A DNA stretch of 63,068 bases from Paracoccaceae bacterium (GTDB lineage Bacteria; Pseudomonadota; Alphaproteobacteria; Rhodobacterales; Rhodobacteraceae). The notes beneath the pieces are model-generated. The model was not told the DNA's origin and did not search any database. It saw only the letters and a program-made list of their open reading frames with translations. The stretch spans positions 9,951-73,018 of the forward strand of contig JAMWZG010000002.1 in the NCBI GenBank assembly GCA_024304855.1, in the 5' to 3' direction. Made by a program: the position numbers and the translations under genes. Of the stretch, positions 53,079-61,722 are shown in pieces; position 1 is the stretch's first letter, and each line of letters begins with the position of its first letter.

Positions 53079-53227
53079 GCGCGCAGCACCGGCGTGAGCG
53101 GGGCAGAGATCTGCGAAACCGGCTGTTCCCGCGCCGCGTCCCATGTGGCAATGAACCAGATGAAGGAGCCGACGATCAGCGCCACGAAAACCGCGATCAC
53201 CAGAAGCGTGCGTTGCATCGGGGTCAT
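53075..53227 (-). CDS. 50-residue single-helix membrane ORF inside soeABC
   Basis: A short ORF between soeA and soeB. Residues 7-28 form a strong membrane helix (LLVIAVFVALIVGSFIWFI), followed by a polar tail (TWDAAREQPVSQI...). Both ends overlap their neighbours in the ATGA arrangement (soeA stop with its start at 53227, its stop with soeB's start at 53078), so a translated protein fits better than spacer. Possible accessory anchor or assembly factor; function unknown. Confidence 0.7.
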   Translation of the reverse strand: MTPMQRTLLVIAVFVALIVGSFIWFIATWDAAREQPVSQISAPLTPVLRA

Positions 53228-56046
53228 TGTCCCACCTTCCATGTCAGCTTGCCCGGCCCCTTGCCCACGGGCGAGGCGATGGGCGGATAGGCCGGTTGGC
53301 TTTGCGCCGGGGCGGGCACTTTCTCGATCTTCACGCGCAGGTCGAACCAGGCCGCCTGTCCCGTGACCGGATCGGCATTCGACCAGCGCAGCCCATCGCC
53401 GCGCGGGGGCAGCAATTCGTGGATCAGGTGATTGAGAAGAAAGCCCATCTCGGCTTCCTGTGCCTGTTCATCGAGCGCCCAGGCCCCCTTGCGTTTGCCG
53501 ATGGCGTTCCATGTCCAGACCGTGTTTTCGTTCAGCGCGGCCATATGCGCGACAGGCACGGTGATCGTGCCGTGCATGGATGTCACCTGCGCCCAGTCGC
53601 CTTCGGCAAACCCATGGCTGCGCCAGAGCGCGGTCGGCACATAGAGCGGGTTCACCCCGTGGATCTGGCGCAGCCAGGCGTTCTGCGTGCCCCAGGAATG
53701 ATACATCGCCATGGGGCGCTGGGTCAGGGCGTGGATCGGGAATTCCTCGGGGTCGGCATGGCCATCCTCGAACGGGGCATACCAGACCGGCAGGGGATCG
53801 AGCGTTGTCTTGATCCGTTCGCGCAGGTGATCGGGGGGCTGGCGCGTGCCATGCCCTTCGGCCGCCAGCTGGAACCGGCGCAGGGGTTCGACGTAAAGCT
53901 GGAAGAGATAGGGTTCTGGCTTGTCGTAAAAACCCATGCTGACCGCCCAATCCTGATAGGCGCGGTTCCAGGGTTTGAAATAGGCGGCATTGTCGGGCAC
54001 ATGGGCCACGAAGAAGCCGCCGTTGGCGATATATTCATCAAGCTGCGCCGCATTGGGCAGGCCGCGCCCATGGGTCAGGCCCTTGTCCCCGGTGCGCCAT
54101 CCGGCCAGGGGGCCGATGCCGGGCTTGCGTTCGTGGTTCACGATGTAATCGGCGTAATCGGCATAGCGGGCGCTGCCATCCGCGTTCACCATCCCCGGCA
54201 GGCCCAGCCGCGCCCCCAGATCCAGCAGCACCGATTGAAAGCCACGCACGTCGCGGTCGGGTTGCACCACGGGCCAGCGGATCGCGTCGCCTGCGCCATC
54301 CGCCTCGGAGATCGGGCGGTCCAGCAGGCTGATGCAATCGTGCCGTTCCAGATAGGTGGTGTCGGGCAGGATCAGATCGGCATAGGCCACCATTTCCGAG
54401 CTATAGGCATCGGAGTAGATGATCCGGGGGATCACATAGTCGCCGTTCGCGTCGGTATCGGTCAGCATCTTCATGACGCCGCCGGTGTTCATCGAGGAAT
54501 TCCACGACATGTTCGCCATATAGAGAAACAGCGTGTCGATCCGGTAGGGATCGCCGGCATGGGCATTGCTGATGACCATATGCATCAGGCCATGGGCCGA
54601 CATCGGGTTGTCCCAGGTGAAGGCCTTGTCGATCCGGGCTGCTGTGCCATCGTCCCGCAGGCACAGGTCATCCGGCCCCTGCACATAGCCCAGATGTGGG
54701 CCATCGAGCGGTGCGCCGGGCGTGACCTTGCAATGGGGTTTGGGATGGGCGGTCGCGGGTTTGGGATAGGGCGGCTTGAAGCGCATCCCGCCGGGGGTTT
54801 CCACCGCGCCCAGCAGGATTTGCAGCAGATGCAGGGCGCGCGCGGTCTGGAACCCGTTGGAATGGGCCGAAATCCCGCGCATCGCGTGAAAGGCGACGGG
54901 GCGGCCGGTCATGGTCTTGTGCAGCTCTCCGCGAAAATCGGTCCATTCGCGTTCCAGCACGACGGGCGCGTCAAAGGCGGTGTGGGCAATCTCGGCGGCC
55001 AGCGCGCGGATCTTGGCGGCGGGGATGCCGCAGCGATCCGCCACCGCTTCGGGCGCGTATTGCGGATCGAGATACCGTTCGGCCAGCAGATGCATCACGG
55101 GGCGGTGGGTCACACCGGCATGGCGGTGGCTGGCGGCCAGATCGGGGCGCAGGCCGGGTTGATCGAAGGGGGCCAGCTTGCCCGTGGCGCGGTCGATCAC
55201 CAGGGGCTTGCCCGCGTCATCGCGCAGGAAAAGCCCGTAGTCCGGCGATTTGGGATCGCCATTCACCAGAACCGGCGCGTTGGTATAGCGCGACAGGTAA
55301 TCCACGTCGATCTTGCCCGCGCCCAGCAGCACATGCACCAGCGACAGGATCAGCAGGCCATCCGTGCCCGGCGTGATCCCCAGCCAGTCATCCGCCACCG
55401 CGTTATAGCCGGACCGGATCGGGTTCACCCCCACGATCCGTGCCCCCCGCGCCTTGAGCCGGCCAATGCCCATCTTGATCGGGTTGCTGTCATGATCCTC
55501 GGCCACGCCGAAGAGGATGAACAGTTTGGCATGATCCCAATCGGGCTGCCCGAATTCCCAGAAGGCGCCGCCCATCGTATAGATGCCCGCCGCCGCCATG
55601 TTGACGCTGCAAAACCCGCCATGCGCGGCGAAATTGGGCGTGCCGAATTGCTGCGCCCACCAGCCGGTGAAACTCTGCGACTGATCGCGCCCGGTGAAGA
55701 AGGCCAGCTTTTCCGGGGCCGTCTCGCGCAGCGGTTTCAACCAGGATACGGCGGTCGCCAAGGCCTCGTCCCAGGTGATCTCCTCAAACTCACCCGAACC
55801 ACGCGGCCCCACCCGTTTGAGCGGCGCGCGAAGCCGCGAGGGGGCGTTGACCTGCATGATCCCCGCCGAGCCCTTGGCGCAGAGCACCCCCTTGTTGACC
55901 GGATGATCCCGGTTGCCTTCGATATAGGCGACCTTGCCACCCTTCAGATGCACATTGATCCCGCAGCGGCAGGCGCACATGTAGCAGGTGGTCTTGCGCA
56001 CCTCGTCCGAGACGGGCGGGGATGTGTCCAGATGCGGTTGGCTCAT
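53224..56046 (-). CDS. soeA: Sulfite dehydrogenase molybdopterin subunit SoeA
   Basis: The catalytic bis-molybdopterin-guanine-dinucleotide subunit (940 aa) of the DMSO reductase superfamily, cytoplasmic in SoeABC. An N-terminal [4Fe-4S] site is CYMCACRCG (residues 21-29) with the fourth Cys in GVLCAKGSAG. The cofactor cores GFCSVNMAAAG and AEDHDSNPIKMG follow, and the C-terminal cap (HALTQRPMAMYHSWGTQNAWLRQI) matches the soeA group. No twin-arginine signal is present. Identification as SoeA rests on this plus the position directly after xsc, pta and ackA, where sulfite is released. It is not dimethyl-sulfoxide reductase, which would carry a Tat leader. Confidence 0.85.
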   Translation of the reverse strand: MSQPHLDTSPPVSDEVRKTTCYMCACRCGINVHLKGGKVAYIEGNRDHPVNKGVLCAKGSAGIMQVNAPSRLRAPLKRVGPRGSGEFEEITWDEALATAVSWLKPLRETAPEKLAFFTGRDQSQSFTGWWAQQFGTPNFAAHGGFCSVNMAAAGIYTMGGAFWEFGQPDWDHAKLFILFGVAEDHDSNPIKMGIGRLKARGARIVGVNPIRSGYNAVADDWLGITPGTDGLLILSLVHVLLGAGKIDVDYLSRYTNAPVLVNGDPKSPDYGLFLRDDAGKPLVIDRATGKLAPFDQPGLRPDLAASHRHAGVTHRPVMHLLAERYLDPQYAPEAVADRCGIPAAKIRALAAEIAHTAFDAPVVLEREWTDFRGELHKTMTGRPVAFHAMRGISAHSNGFQTARALHLLQILLGAVETPGGMRFKPPYPKPATAHPKPHCKVTPGAPLDGPHLGYVQGPDDLCLRDDGTAARIDKAFTWDNPMSAHGLMHMVISNAHAGDPYRIDTLFLYMANMSWNSSMNTGGVMKMLTDTDANGDYVIPRIIYSDAYSSEMVAYADLILPDTTYLERHDCISLLDRPISEADGAGDAIRWPVVQPDRDVRGFQSVLLDLGARLGLPGMVNADGSARYADYADYIVNHERKPGIGPLAGWRTGDKGLTHGRGLPNAAQLDEYIANGGFFVAHVPDNAAYFKPWNRAYQDWAVSMGFYDKPEPYLFQLYVEPLRRFQLAAEGHGTRQPPDHLRERIKTTLDPLPVWYAPFEDGHADPEEFPIHALTQRPMAMYHSWGTQNAWLRQIHGVNPLYVPTALWRSHGFAEGDWAQVTSMHGTITVPVAHMAALNENTVWTWNAIGKRKGAWALDEQAQEAEMGFLLNHLIHELLPPRGDGLRWSNADPVTGQAAWFDLRVKIEKVPAPAQSQPAYPPIASPVGKGPGKLTWKVGQ

Positions 56047-57113
56047 GCTGCCACCCCCTGCATCAAGGACAGCGCATCGCGCGCGATCTGCCGCTCCTCA
56101 TCAGCCGGAACGACATGAACCGGAACAGCGCCGAAACAGGCCAGATGCGCGACGATCCGGTCACGGACCGGGGCCGCATTCTCGCCTATGCCGCCTGTGA
56201 ACGCGATGGCATCCAGCCCGCCCATGGCGACAATCGCAGATCCCGCCTGACGGGCCGCCCAATAGCAGAAATGATCCACCGCAAAGCGCGCCTGCTCGGT
56301 CTGCGTCGCCAGCAATTGCGCCATGTCATTGGTGCCACCCAGGGCGCGCAGCCCGCTCTCGTGGTTCAGCAGATGCGACGCTTGCGTGATGCCGTGATCC
56401 GCCGCCAGCCGCAGCACCGCCATCCCGTCAATGCTGCCCGACCGACTGCCCATCACCAAGCCATCCAGCGGCGAATAGCCCATCGAGGTCGCGACAGAGC
56501 GCCCCTCGAGGATTGCGCAAAGACTGGCGCCATTGCCCAGATGCAGCGCCAGCAGGCGGCGCGGCAGGGCAGGGCGCAGATGCTCCACCAGCCCGGCATA
56601 GCTCAACCCATGGAAACCGTAGCGCCGGATACCCTTGTCACGTTCGACCTGCGGAAGGGCATAGGTCACGGCCAGCGCGGGATTCGTTGCGTGAAACGCC
56701 GTGTCGAAGCTGCCGTATTGCGGAAGATCCGGTGCCAGCCGCATCAACGCCGCGATTCCCGACAGGTTATGCGGGTTGTGCAGCGGGGCCAGATCGTTGC
56801 AGGCGGCGATGGTCCGCATGACCGCTGCCGTCAGCCGCACAGGCGCTGTCAACGTGGCCCCGCCGTGCACGATCCGGTGCGCGGCCGCTGTCAAACGGTC
56901 CAGCGTAACGCCCTGCTCGGCCAGCCCTGCCAGCAAATGACCCAGCGCCTCTGCATGATCCTGCGCGGCGACGGGTTGCACCTTGTCACCGAACCGCAGT
57001 CGCGCGGTGGTGCCGCCGATTTCGGACAATGCACCGCCGGTGATCGGCGTCAGCGCCTTGTCGAATACCTCGACCTTGATCGAGCTGGACCCGGCATTGA
57101 CGACCAGGATCAT
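56043..57113 (-). CDS. ackA: Acetate kinase
   Basis: Converts acetyl phosphate and ADP to acetate and ATP (356 aa, slightly short for the family). Phosphate-binding ASKHA motifs are ILVVNAGSSSIKVEVFD, RIVHGG, LALHLGNGASLCAI, MGYSPLDGLVMGSRSGSID and AITGGIGENA-like AFTGGIGENA. The start overlaps the pta stop by 4 bases. Here it can yield ATP directly from the acetyl phosphate made by Xsc. Confidence 0.92.
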   Translation of the reverse strand: MILVVNAGSSSIKVEVFDKALTPITGGALSEIGGTTARLRFGDKVQPVAAQDHAEALGHLLAGLAEQGVTLDRLTAAAHRIVHGGATLTAPVRLTAAVMRTIAACNDLAPLHNPHNLSGIAALMRLAPDLPQYGSFDTAFHATNPALAVTYALPQVERDKGIRRYGFHGLSYAGLVEHLRPALPRRLLALHLGNGASLCAILEGRSVATSMGYSPLDGLVMGSRSGSIDGMAVLRLAADHGITQASHLLNHESGLRALGGTNDMAQLLATQTEQARFAVDHFCYWAARQAGSAIVAMGGLDAIAFTGGIGENAAPVRDRIVAHLACFGAVPVHVVPADEERQIARDALSLMQGVAA

Positions 57114-58048
57114 CGCCGCACCCCCGCCGCGATCACGCCAAGCGCGGCAGATGCGATCCGCGCCGGAGCCGCCTGCGCCCGCGAGGTCAGCAGGACCGGC
57201 ACCTTGAGGCCCAGAACGACACCGGCAGCACAGCAGCCCATCCCCAGCGCCATCAGCTTGAAGAGTGCATTTCCCGTGGTGATGTTCGGCGTCAGGATGA
57301 TGTCCGCATCCCCCGCGACGGGCGAGATGTAGTTCTTGGCCGCTGCCGCTTCGGCCGAGAAGATCAGATCCAGCGCCATCGGCCCTGCCACATCCGCCTG
57401 CGGCAGAGCGGTCTTGGCCCAGGCGGCGATCACGGCGGCATCCATGGAATTCTGGAGCGAGGGCAGAGGGTCTTCATTGGCCGACAATATCCCTGCCTTG
57501 GGCCGTTCGATCCCCAGTTGCTGCGCGAGGTGCACCGCATGGGTCAGGCAAGCCTGACGGCAGGCGATATCCGGGTCCACGTTCAGCGCCCCGTCTGTCA
57601 GCAACAAGGGGCGGTCGGAATGAGGCGCGGTGATGTGGAACACATGGCCGCAGCGGGTATCGGCATCACGCAGCCCGGCGGCGCGCGGCAACAACCCCTT
57701 GAGGAACACGGACGTGTGCACCTGCCCTTTCATGATCGCGTCCACCTCGCCCTGACGGGCCAGCGTGGCTGCGCGGTGGCTCGCCTCGGCGCCCGGTGCA
57801 TGGATCAGGCGCAGCGCGGCAATGTCCCAGCCGATCTGTTCAGCCATCTGGCGGATCTTCGGCGCATCACCGATCAGAACGGGATGGGCGAGACCAGCCT
57901 CGGCGGCCTCGCGGATCCCTTCCAGCGCATTGACGCTGCCTGCGTTGACCAGCGCCACGCGCGGCACCGGCAGGCCACGCGCCTGCGCCAGCAGGCGTTG
58001 CGGCGCTTCGGCCGTGACGGGGGACAGAAAAGGAAAGGGTTCTCTCAT
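57110..58048 (-). CDS. pta: Phosphate acetyltransferase
   Basis: Transfers the acetyl group of acetyl phosphate to CoA (312 aa), in the single-domain PTA_PTB family. Motifs are DAIMKGQVHTSVFLKGLL, PLLLTDGALNVDPD, ADIILTPNITTGNALFKL and GCCAAGVVLGLKVPVLLTSRAQ. It follows xsc after 161 bases that hold an intergenic repeat. In taurine degraders the pta next to xsc supplies acetyl-CoA for growth. Confidence 0.92.
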   Translation of the reverse strand: MREPFPFLSPVTAEAPQRLLAQARGLPVPRVALVNAGSVNALEGIREAAEAGLAHPVLIGDAPKIRQMAEQIGWDIAALRLIHAPGAEASHRAATLARQGEVDAIMKGQVHTSVFLKGLLPRAAGLRDADTRCGHVFHITAPHSDRPLLLTDGALNVDPDIACRQACLTHAVHLAQQLGIERPKAGILSANEDPLPSLQNSMDAAVIAAWAKTALPQADVAGPMALDLIFSAEAAAAKNYISPVAGDADIILTPNITTGNALFKLMALGMGCCAAGVVLGLKVPVLLTSRAQAAPARIASAALGVIAAGVRR

Positions 58049-58150
58049 TGCGGGATCAATCGACCACGGGTGCGGGCATTAGGCAAGGGTGAAGGATCAG
58101 CGTTCCATGGGGAACGCATCGGCAGGGCAATCCTCCCCGGCAGATGCGCT

Positions 58151-58183
58151 CCGCGCGGGGATATTTGATGCAAGAAGAAACAC
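58151..58183. repeat. Intergenic repeat copy between xsc and pta
   Basis: CCGCGCGGGGATATTTGATG and an AAGAAGAAA tail, similar to the 2285-2314 copy (GAGGATATTTCAGGCAAGAAGAA). It lies in the 161-base spacer. Confidence 0.5.
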
Positions 58184-58209
58184 GGCAGGCGCGGCAGGTC
58201 CACCGGGTG

Positions 58210-59988
58210 TCAGATCGGGTGCTGGGGGCGCATGTCCGCAGCCGAGATGCCAGCGACCGCGACGGGTTTCTTCATGGCGTCGCGGCGGAAGGGCTCTCCC
58301 AGTTCCTGATTGATCAGGGCCTCGATCAAGGTGGTCTTGCCCTGCTGCATCTGATCCTCGATCGCGGTGGAGAGGGCGGCGCGCAGCTCCTCCATCGTGC
58401 GGGCCTGCACCCCTTGAAGGCCGCAGGCGCGGGCGATGCCGGCATAGCTGACCTGTTCATCCAGCTCGGTGCCCACGAAATTGTCATCATACCAGAGGGT
58501 CGAATTGCGCTTTTCCGCGCCCCACTGGTAGTTGCGGAACACGACCATGGTGATGGCGGGCCATTCCGGGCGGCCGATGGCGGTCAGTTCCGTGACCGCG
58601 ATGCCGAAGGCGCCGTCACCGGCAAAGCCCACCACGGGCGTGTCGGGGCAGCCGATCTTGGCCCCGATGATCGCGGGCAAGCCATAGCCGCAGGGGCCGA
58701 ACAGGCCGGGGGCGAGGTATTTGCGCCCGGCTTCGAAGCTGGGATAGGCGTTGCCGATGGCGCAGTTGTTGCCGATATCCGAGCTGATGATCGCATCGCG
58801 CGGCAGGGCGGACTGGATCGCGCGCCAGGCCATGCGGGGGCTCATCCAGTCGGGCTTGTCGGCGCGGGCGCGCTGGTTCCAGGTGGTGCCGGGATCGTCT
58901 TCCTCGTGATCCATCGAGGAGAGTTGCTGCGCCCATTGCGATTTCGTCTGCGCGATCAGGGATTTCCGTTCGATCCGACCGGCATCGCCCGCGGTCGGGG
59001 ACAGCTTTTCCAGGATCGAGGTTGCGACCTTTTTCGCATCGCCCACGATGCCCACCGTCACCTTCTTGGTCAGGCCGATCCTGTCGGGGTTGATATCGAC
59101 CTGGATGATCCGTGCCTCTTTCGGCCAGTAGTCGATGCCATAGCCCGGCAGGGTCGAGAAGGGGTTGAGCCGCGTGCCAAGGCAGAGCACCACATCGGCC
59201 CGCGCGATCAGCTCCATCGCCGCCTTGGAGCCGTTGTAGCCCAGAGGCCCCGCGAACAGCGGATGCGAGCCGGGGAAGGCGTCGTTATGCTGATAGCCCA
59301 CGCAGACCGGCGCATCCAGACGTTCGGCCAGCGCCATGGACGCAGGGATCGCGCCGCCCAGCACCACGCCTGCGCCGTTCAGGATGACCGGGAAACGCGC
59401 GGAGGAGAGCAGGTCTGCCGCCTTCTGCACCGCCTCCTCGCCGCCGCCGGGGCGTTCGAAGGTGACCATTTCGGGCAACTCGATGTCGATCACCTGCGTC
59501 CAGTAATCGCGCGGCATGTTGATCTGTGCGGGCGCCGACATGCGCCGCGCGTTCAGGATCACGCGGTTCAGCACCTCGGCCACGCGGGAGGGATCGCGCA
59601 CCTCCTCCTGATAGGCGACCATGTCCTTGAAGAGGGCCATCTGCTCGACCTCCTGGAAACCGCCCATGCCGATGGTCTTGTTGGCGGCCTGGGGCGTGAC
59701 CAGCAGCAGCGGTGTGTGGTTCCAGTAGGCGGTTTTGACGGCGGTCACGAAATTGGTGATGCCGGGGCCGTTCTGGGCGATCATCATCGCCATCTTGCCG
59801 GTGGCGCGGGTATAGCCGTCGGCCATCATCCCGCCCGATCCTTCATGCGCGCAATCCCAGAAGGTGATGCCCGCGCGGGGGAACAGGTCGGAAATCGGCA
59901 TGAAGGCCGATCCGATGATCCCGAAGGCATGTTCGATCCCGTGCATCTGCAGGGTTTTCACAAAGGCTTCTTCGGTGGTCATCTTCAT
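58210..59988 (-). CDS. xsc: Sulfoacetaldehyde acetyltransferase
   Basis: A thiamine-diphosphate enzyme that cleaves sulfoacetaldehyde with phosphate into acetyl phosphate and sulfite (592 aa, family length). The three ThDP-enzyme domains are seen: N-terminal GIIGSAFMPISDLFPRAGITFWDCAHEGSG with the ThDP-activating Glu, the central domain, and the C-terminal ThDP site VVGFAGDGAFGIAVTEL...FRNYQWG. The distinguishing Xsc segments are NINMPRDYWTQ-like INMPRDYWTQVID and YQHNDAFPGSHPLF. The ATG at 59988 has GGAG 8 bases upstream. Confidence 0.96.
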   Translation of the reverse strand: MKMTTEEAFVKTLQMHGIEHAFGIIGSAFMPISDLFPRAGITFWDCAHEGSGGMMADGYTRATGKMAMMIAQNGPGITNFVTAVKTAYWNHTPLLLVTPQAANKTIGMGGFQEVEQMALFKDMVAYQEEVRDPSRVAEVLNRVILNARRMSAPAQINMPRDYWTQVIDIELPEMVTFERPGGGEEAVQKAADLLSSARFPVILNGAGVVLGGAIPASMALAERLDAPVCVGYQHNDAFPGSHPLFAGPLGYNGSKAAMELIARADVVLCLGTRLNPFSTLPGYGIDYWPKEARIIQVDINPDRIGLTKKVTVGIVGDAKKVATSILEKLSPTAGDAGRIERKSLIAQTKSQWAQQLSSMDHEEDDPGTTWNQRARADKPDWMSPRMAWRAIQSALPRDAIISSDIGNNCAIGNAYPSFEAGRKYLAPGLFGPCGYGLPAIIGAKIGCPDTPVVGFAGDGAFGIAVTELTAIGRPEWPAITMVVFRNYQWGAEKRNSTLWYDDNFVGTELDEQVSYAGIARACGLQGVQARTMEELRAALSTAIEDQMQQGKTTLIEALINQELGEPFRRDAMKKPVAVAGISAADMRPQHPI

Positions 59989-60102
59989 GGGACATGCTCC
60001 GGTCATGGGGGAGAGGCGGGCCACGGGGCCTTGCCGCAGATTAGGGGCGGCCAGAGGCTGGCGATAGGGCCAGTTGATGCGTTGCTTTAAGGCCAAGGAG
60101 CC

Positions 60103-61557
60103 TTATCCTATCGCCTCGGCCACAAGGCGGACCCCTTCGCCGATCCGCGCCGAGGGGATCGAGGAATAGGCCAGACGGTAATATTCGAGGGGCGGTGCCT
60201 CGCCCGCGAAGAAGGGCGCGCCCGGTTCGATCAGCACGCCTTTACCGCGCAGATCCAGCGCCACCTGACCCATGTCCACGCCCGCGCGTGCCCGCATCCA
60301 GATGCTTGACCCGCCAAAGGTGCCCTGACCGGCGATCTGCAATCCGTGCTGCCGGATTGCCTTTTCCAGCACTTGCCGCCGTTCGGCCAGCGTGCGCGCC
60401 ATGCGGCGGATCTGCGCGTCGTAATGGCCGAGCGACAGGAAATAGGCTGCCGTGCGCTGCACATGCCCCGGCGGATGGCGCAGCACGCTGGCGCGCAGGG
60501 CGCGCGCCTCGCGGATGAAGGCCTCGGACCCGACAAGGTAGCCAAGCCGCAGCCCCGGAAACAGGGATTTCGAGAAACTGCCCACGTAGATCACGCGCCC
60601 ATCCGCATCCAGCGACTTGAGCGCGGGCGAGGGGGGCGACAGATAGGACATCTCGAACTCGTAATCATCCTCGACGATGATCGCCTCCAGCGCGCGGGCC
60701 CGGTCCAGCAGCGCGCGCCTGCGGTCCATCGGCATGGTGGCCGAGGTGGGGCATTGATGGCTGGGGGTGGTAAAGATCACATCGGTGCCATCGGGGATCG
60801 CCTCGGGCGGCAGGCCGTCCGCATCCACCGGAACAGGCGCAAGACGACAGCGCGATTGCATGAGGATGTCGCGCAGCGCGTGATAGCAAGGATCTTCGAT
60901 CGCGGCCAACCGGCGCTGCGTCAGCAGAACCTGCGCCGTCAGCCAGAGGGCATTCTGCGCGCCCAATGTCACCAGAATCTCGGACGGGCGCGCCGTGATG
61001 CCGCGCCGGGGCAGGGTATGGCGGGCGATGAATTCGATCAGCTGCGGGTCATCCTGATCGTAGTAATCGGTGGTCAGCGCCGTGAAATCCCGCGCACCCA
61101 GAGCCTGCACCGCGCAAAGCCGCCAGTTGGCGTGATCGAAGAGCGTGGGGTCCGCCTGACCATAGATGAAAGGATAGCGGAAACTGGCCCAGTCCTGCGG
61201 TTTGACGGGCGTTGATCCGCCCGTGAACCGCTGCCCTATCGCCCGTGTCCAATCCACCGCATCCTGCCGCGTGACAGCGGCCGGTCCGGGCGGCGGTTCC
61301 GGCGCATTATCCGACACATAGTAGCCGGACCTGCCCTTGGCCGAGAGGTAGTCATTCGCCAGCAATTCCGTATAGGCCAGCGTCACCGTGATCCGGCTGA
61401 TCCCCAGATGCAGCGCAAGCCGGCGCGTTGACGGCAGCTTCTCTCCGCGCCGGAACCGGCCCGACAGGATGCCGCCCGCGATCATCTGCTGGATGCGCGC
61501 CTGCAACGTGCCCTGTGCTGTGGGATCAAGGAAAAAGGTCTCGACGGGTATGGCCAT
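60103..61557 (-). CDS. tauR: Taurine pathway regulator TauR (MocR/GntR type)
   Basis: A MocR-family regulator (484 aa): an N-terminal GntR winged helix (residues 12-75, LPSTRRLALHLGISRITVTLAYTELLANDYL) and a fold-type I aminotransferase-like domain (100-480) with the PLP Lys in VGSFSKSLFPGLRLG. TauR of Rhodobacter capsulatus activates taurine genes in response to taurine. The promoter region has a direct repeat of the published TauR type. It lies between tpa and xsc on the same strand, about 115 bases before xsc. Confidence 0.9.
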   Translation of the reverse strand: MAIPVETFFLDPTAQGTLQARIQQMIAGGILSGRFRRGEKLPSTRRLALHLGISRITVTLAYTELLANDYLSAKGRSGYYVSDNAPEPPPGPAAVTRQDAVDWTRAIGQRFTGGSTPVKPQDWASFRYPFIYGQADPTLFDHANWRLCAVQALGARDFTALTTDYYDQDDPQLIEFIARHTLPRRGITARPSEILVTLGAQNALWLTAQVLLTQRRLAAIEDPCYHALRDILMQSRCRLAPVPVDADGLPPEAIPDGTDVIFTTPSHQCPTSATMPMDRRRALLDRARALEAIIVEDDYEFEMSYLSPPSPALKSLDADGRVIYVGSFSKSLFPGLRLGYLVGSEAFIREARALRASVLRHPPGHVQRTAAYFLSLGHYDAQIRRMARTLAERRQVLEKAIRQHGLQIAGQGTFGGSSIWMRARAGVDMGQVALDLRGKGVLIEPGAPFFAGEAPPLEYYRLAYSSIPSARIGEGVRLVAEAIG

Positions 61558-61571
61558 GGATGCAGTCTATG

Positions 61572-61603
61572 CTGGACCTAAAGGCGGCGTAAACTGGTCT
61601 TGT
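61572..61603 (+). promoter_or_regulatory. TauR-type direct repeats
   Basis: CTGGACCTAA (61572-61581) and the weaker CTGGTCTTGT (61594-61603), starts 22 bp apart (two helical turns). The first matches the TauR repeat described for R. capsulatus (CTGGACYTAA). They lie 15-46 bases upstream of tauR. Confidence 0.6.
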
Positions 61604-61671
61604 CGCGCGCCCGGCACGCCACGCCATCCGCCCTGCGCCTTGGGGCCGCGCAGCCCGAGGGCCAGAGATGA

Positions 61672-61703
61672 GAAAGGGGCGCGACCCCGGAGTCGCGCCC
61701 CCT
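61672..61703 (-). terminator. Terminator after tpa
   Basis: A perfect 10-bp stem GGGGCGCGAC/GTCGCGCCCC (61676-61685 with 61692-61701), loop CCCGGA; on the minus strand it is followed by TTTCTC. It separates tpa from tauR. Confidence 0.75.
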
Positions 61704-61722
61704 TCAATTGCGATGCGGCTGT

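Noticed and set aside
53224..56046. DMSO or TMAO reductase (DmsA)
   Set aside because: No twin-arginine leader, and the position next to xsc and pta fits SoeA better.
53227..56118. A 963-codon open frame on the plus strand opposite soeA
   Set aside because: It is antisense to a complete molybdopterin enzyme with intact cofactor motifs, and its product has no domains and the biased composition typical of GC-rich shadow frames.
58144..60090. A 648-codon open frame on the plus strand opposite xsc
   Set aside because: It mirrors the xsc gene in the complementary frame; no ribosome site or recognisable motif.
60061..60102. Terminator between tauR and xsc
   Set aside because: Only a weak 5-bp AAGGC/GCCTT stem is present without a proper T-run, so readthrough is likely.
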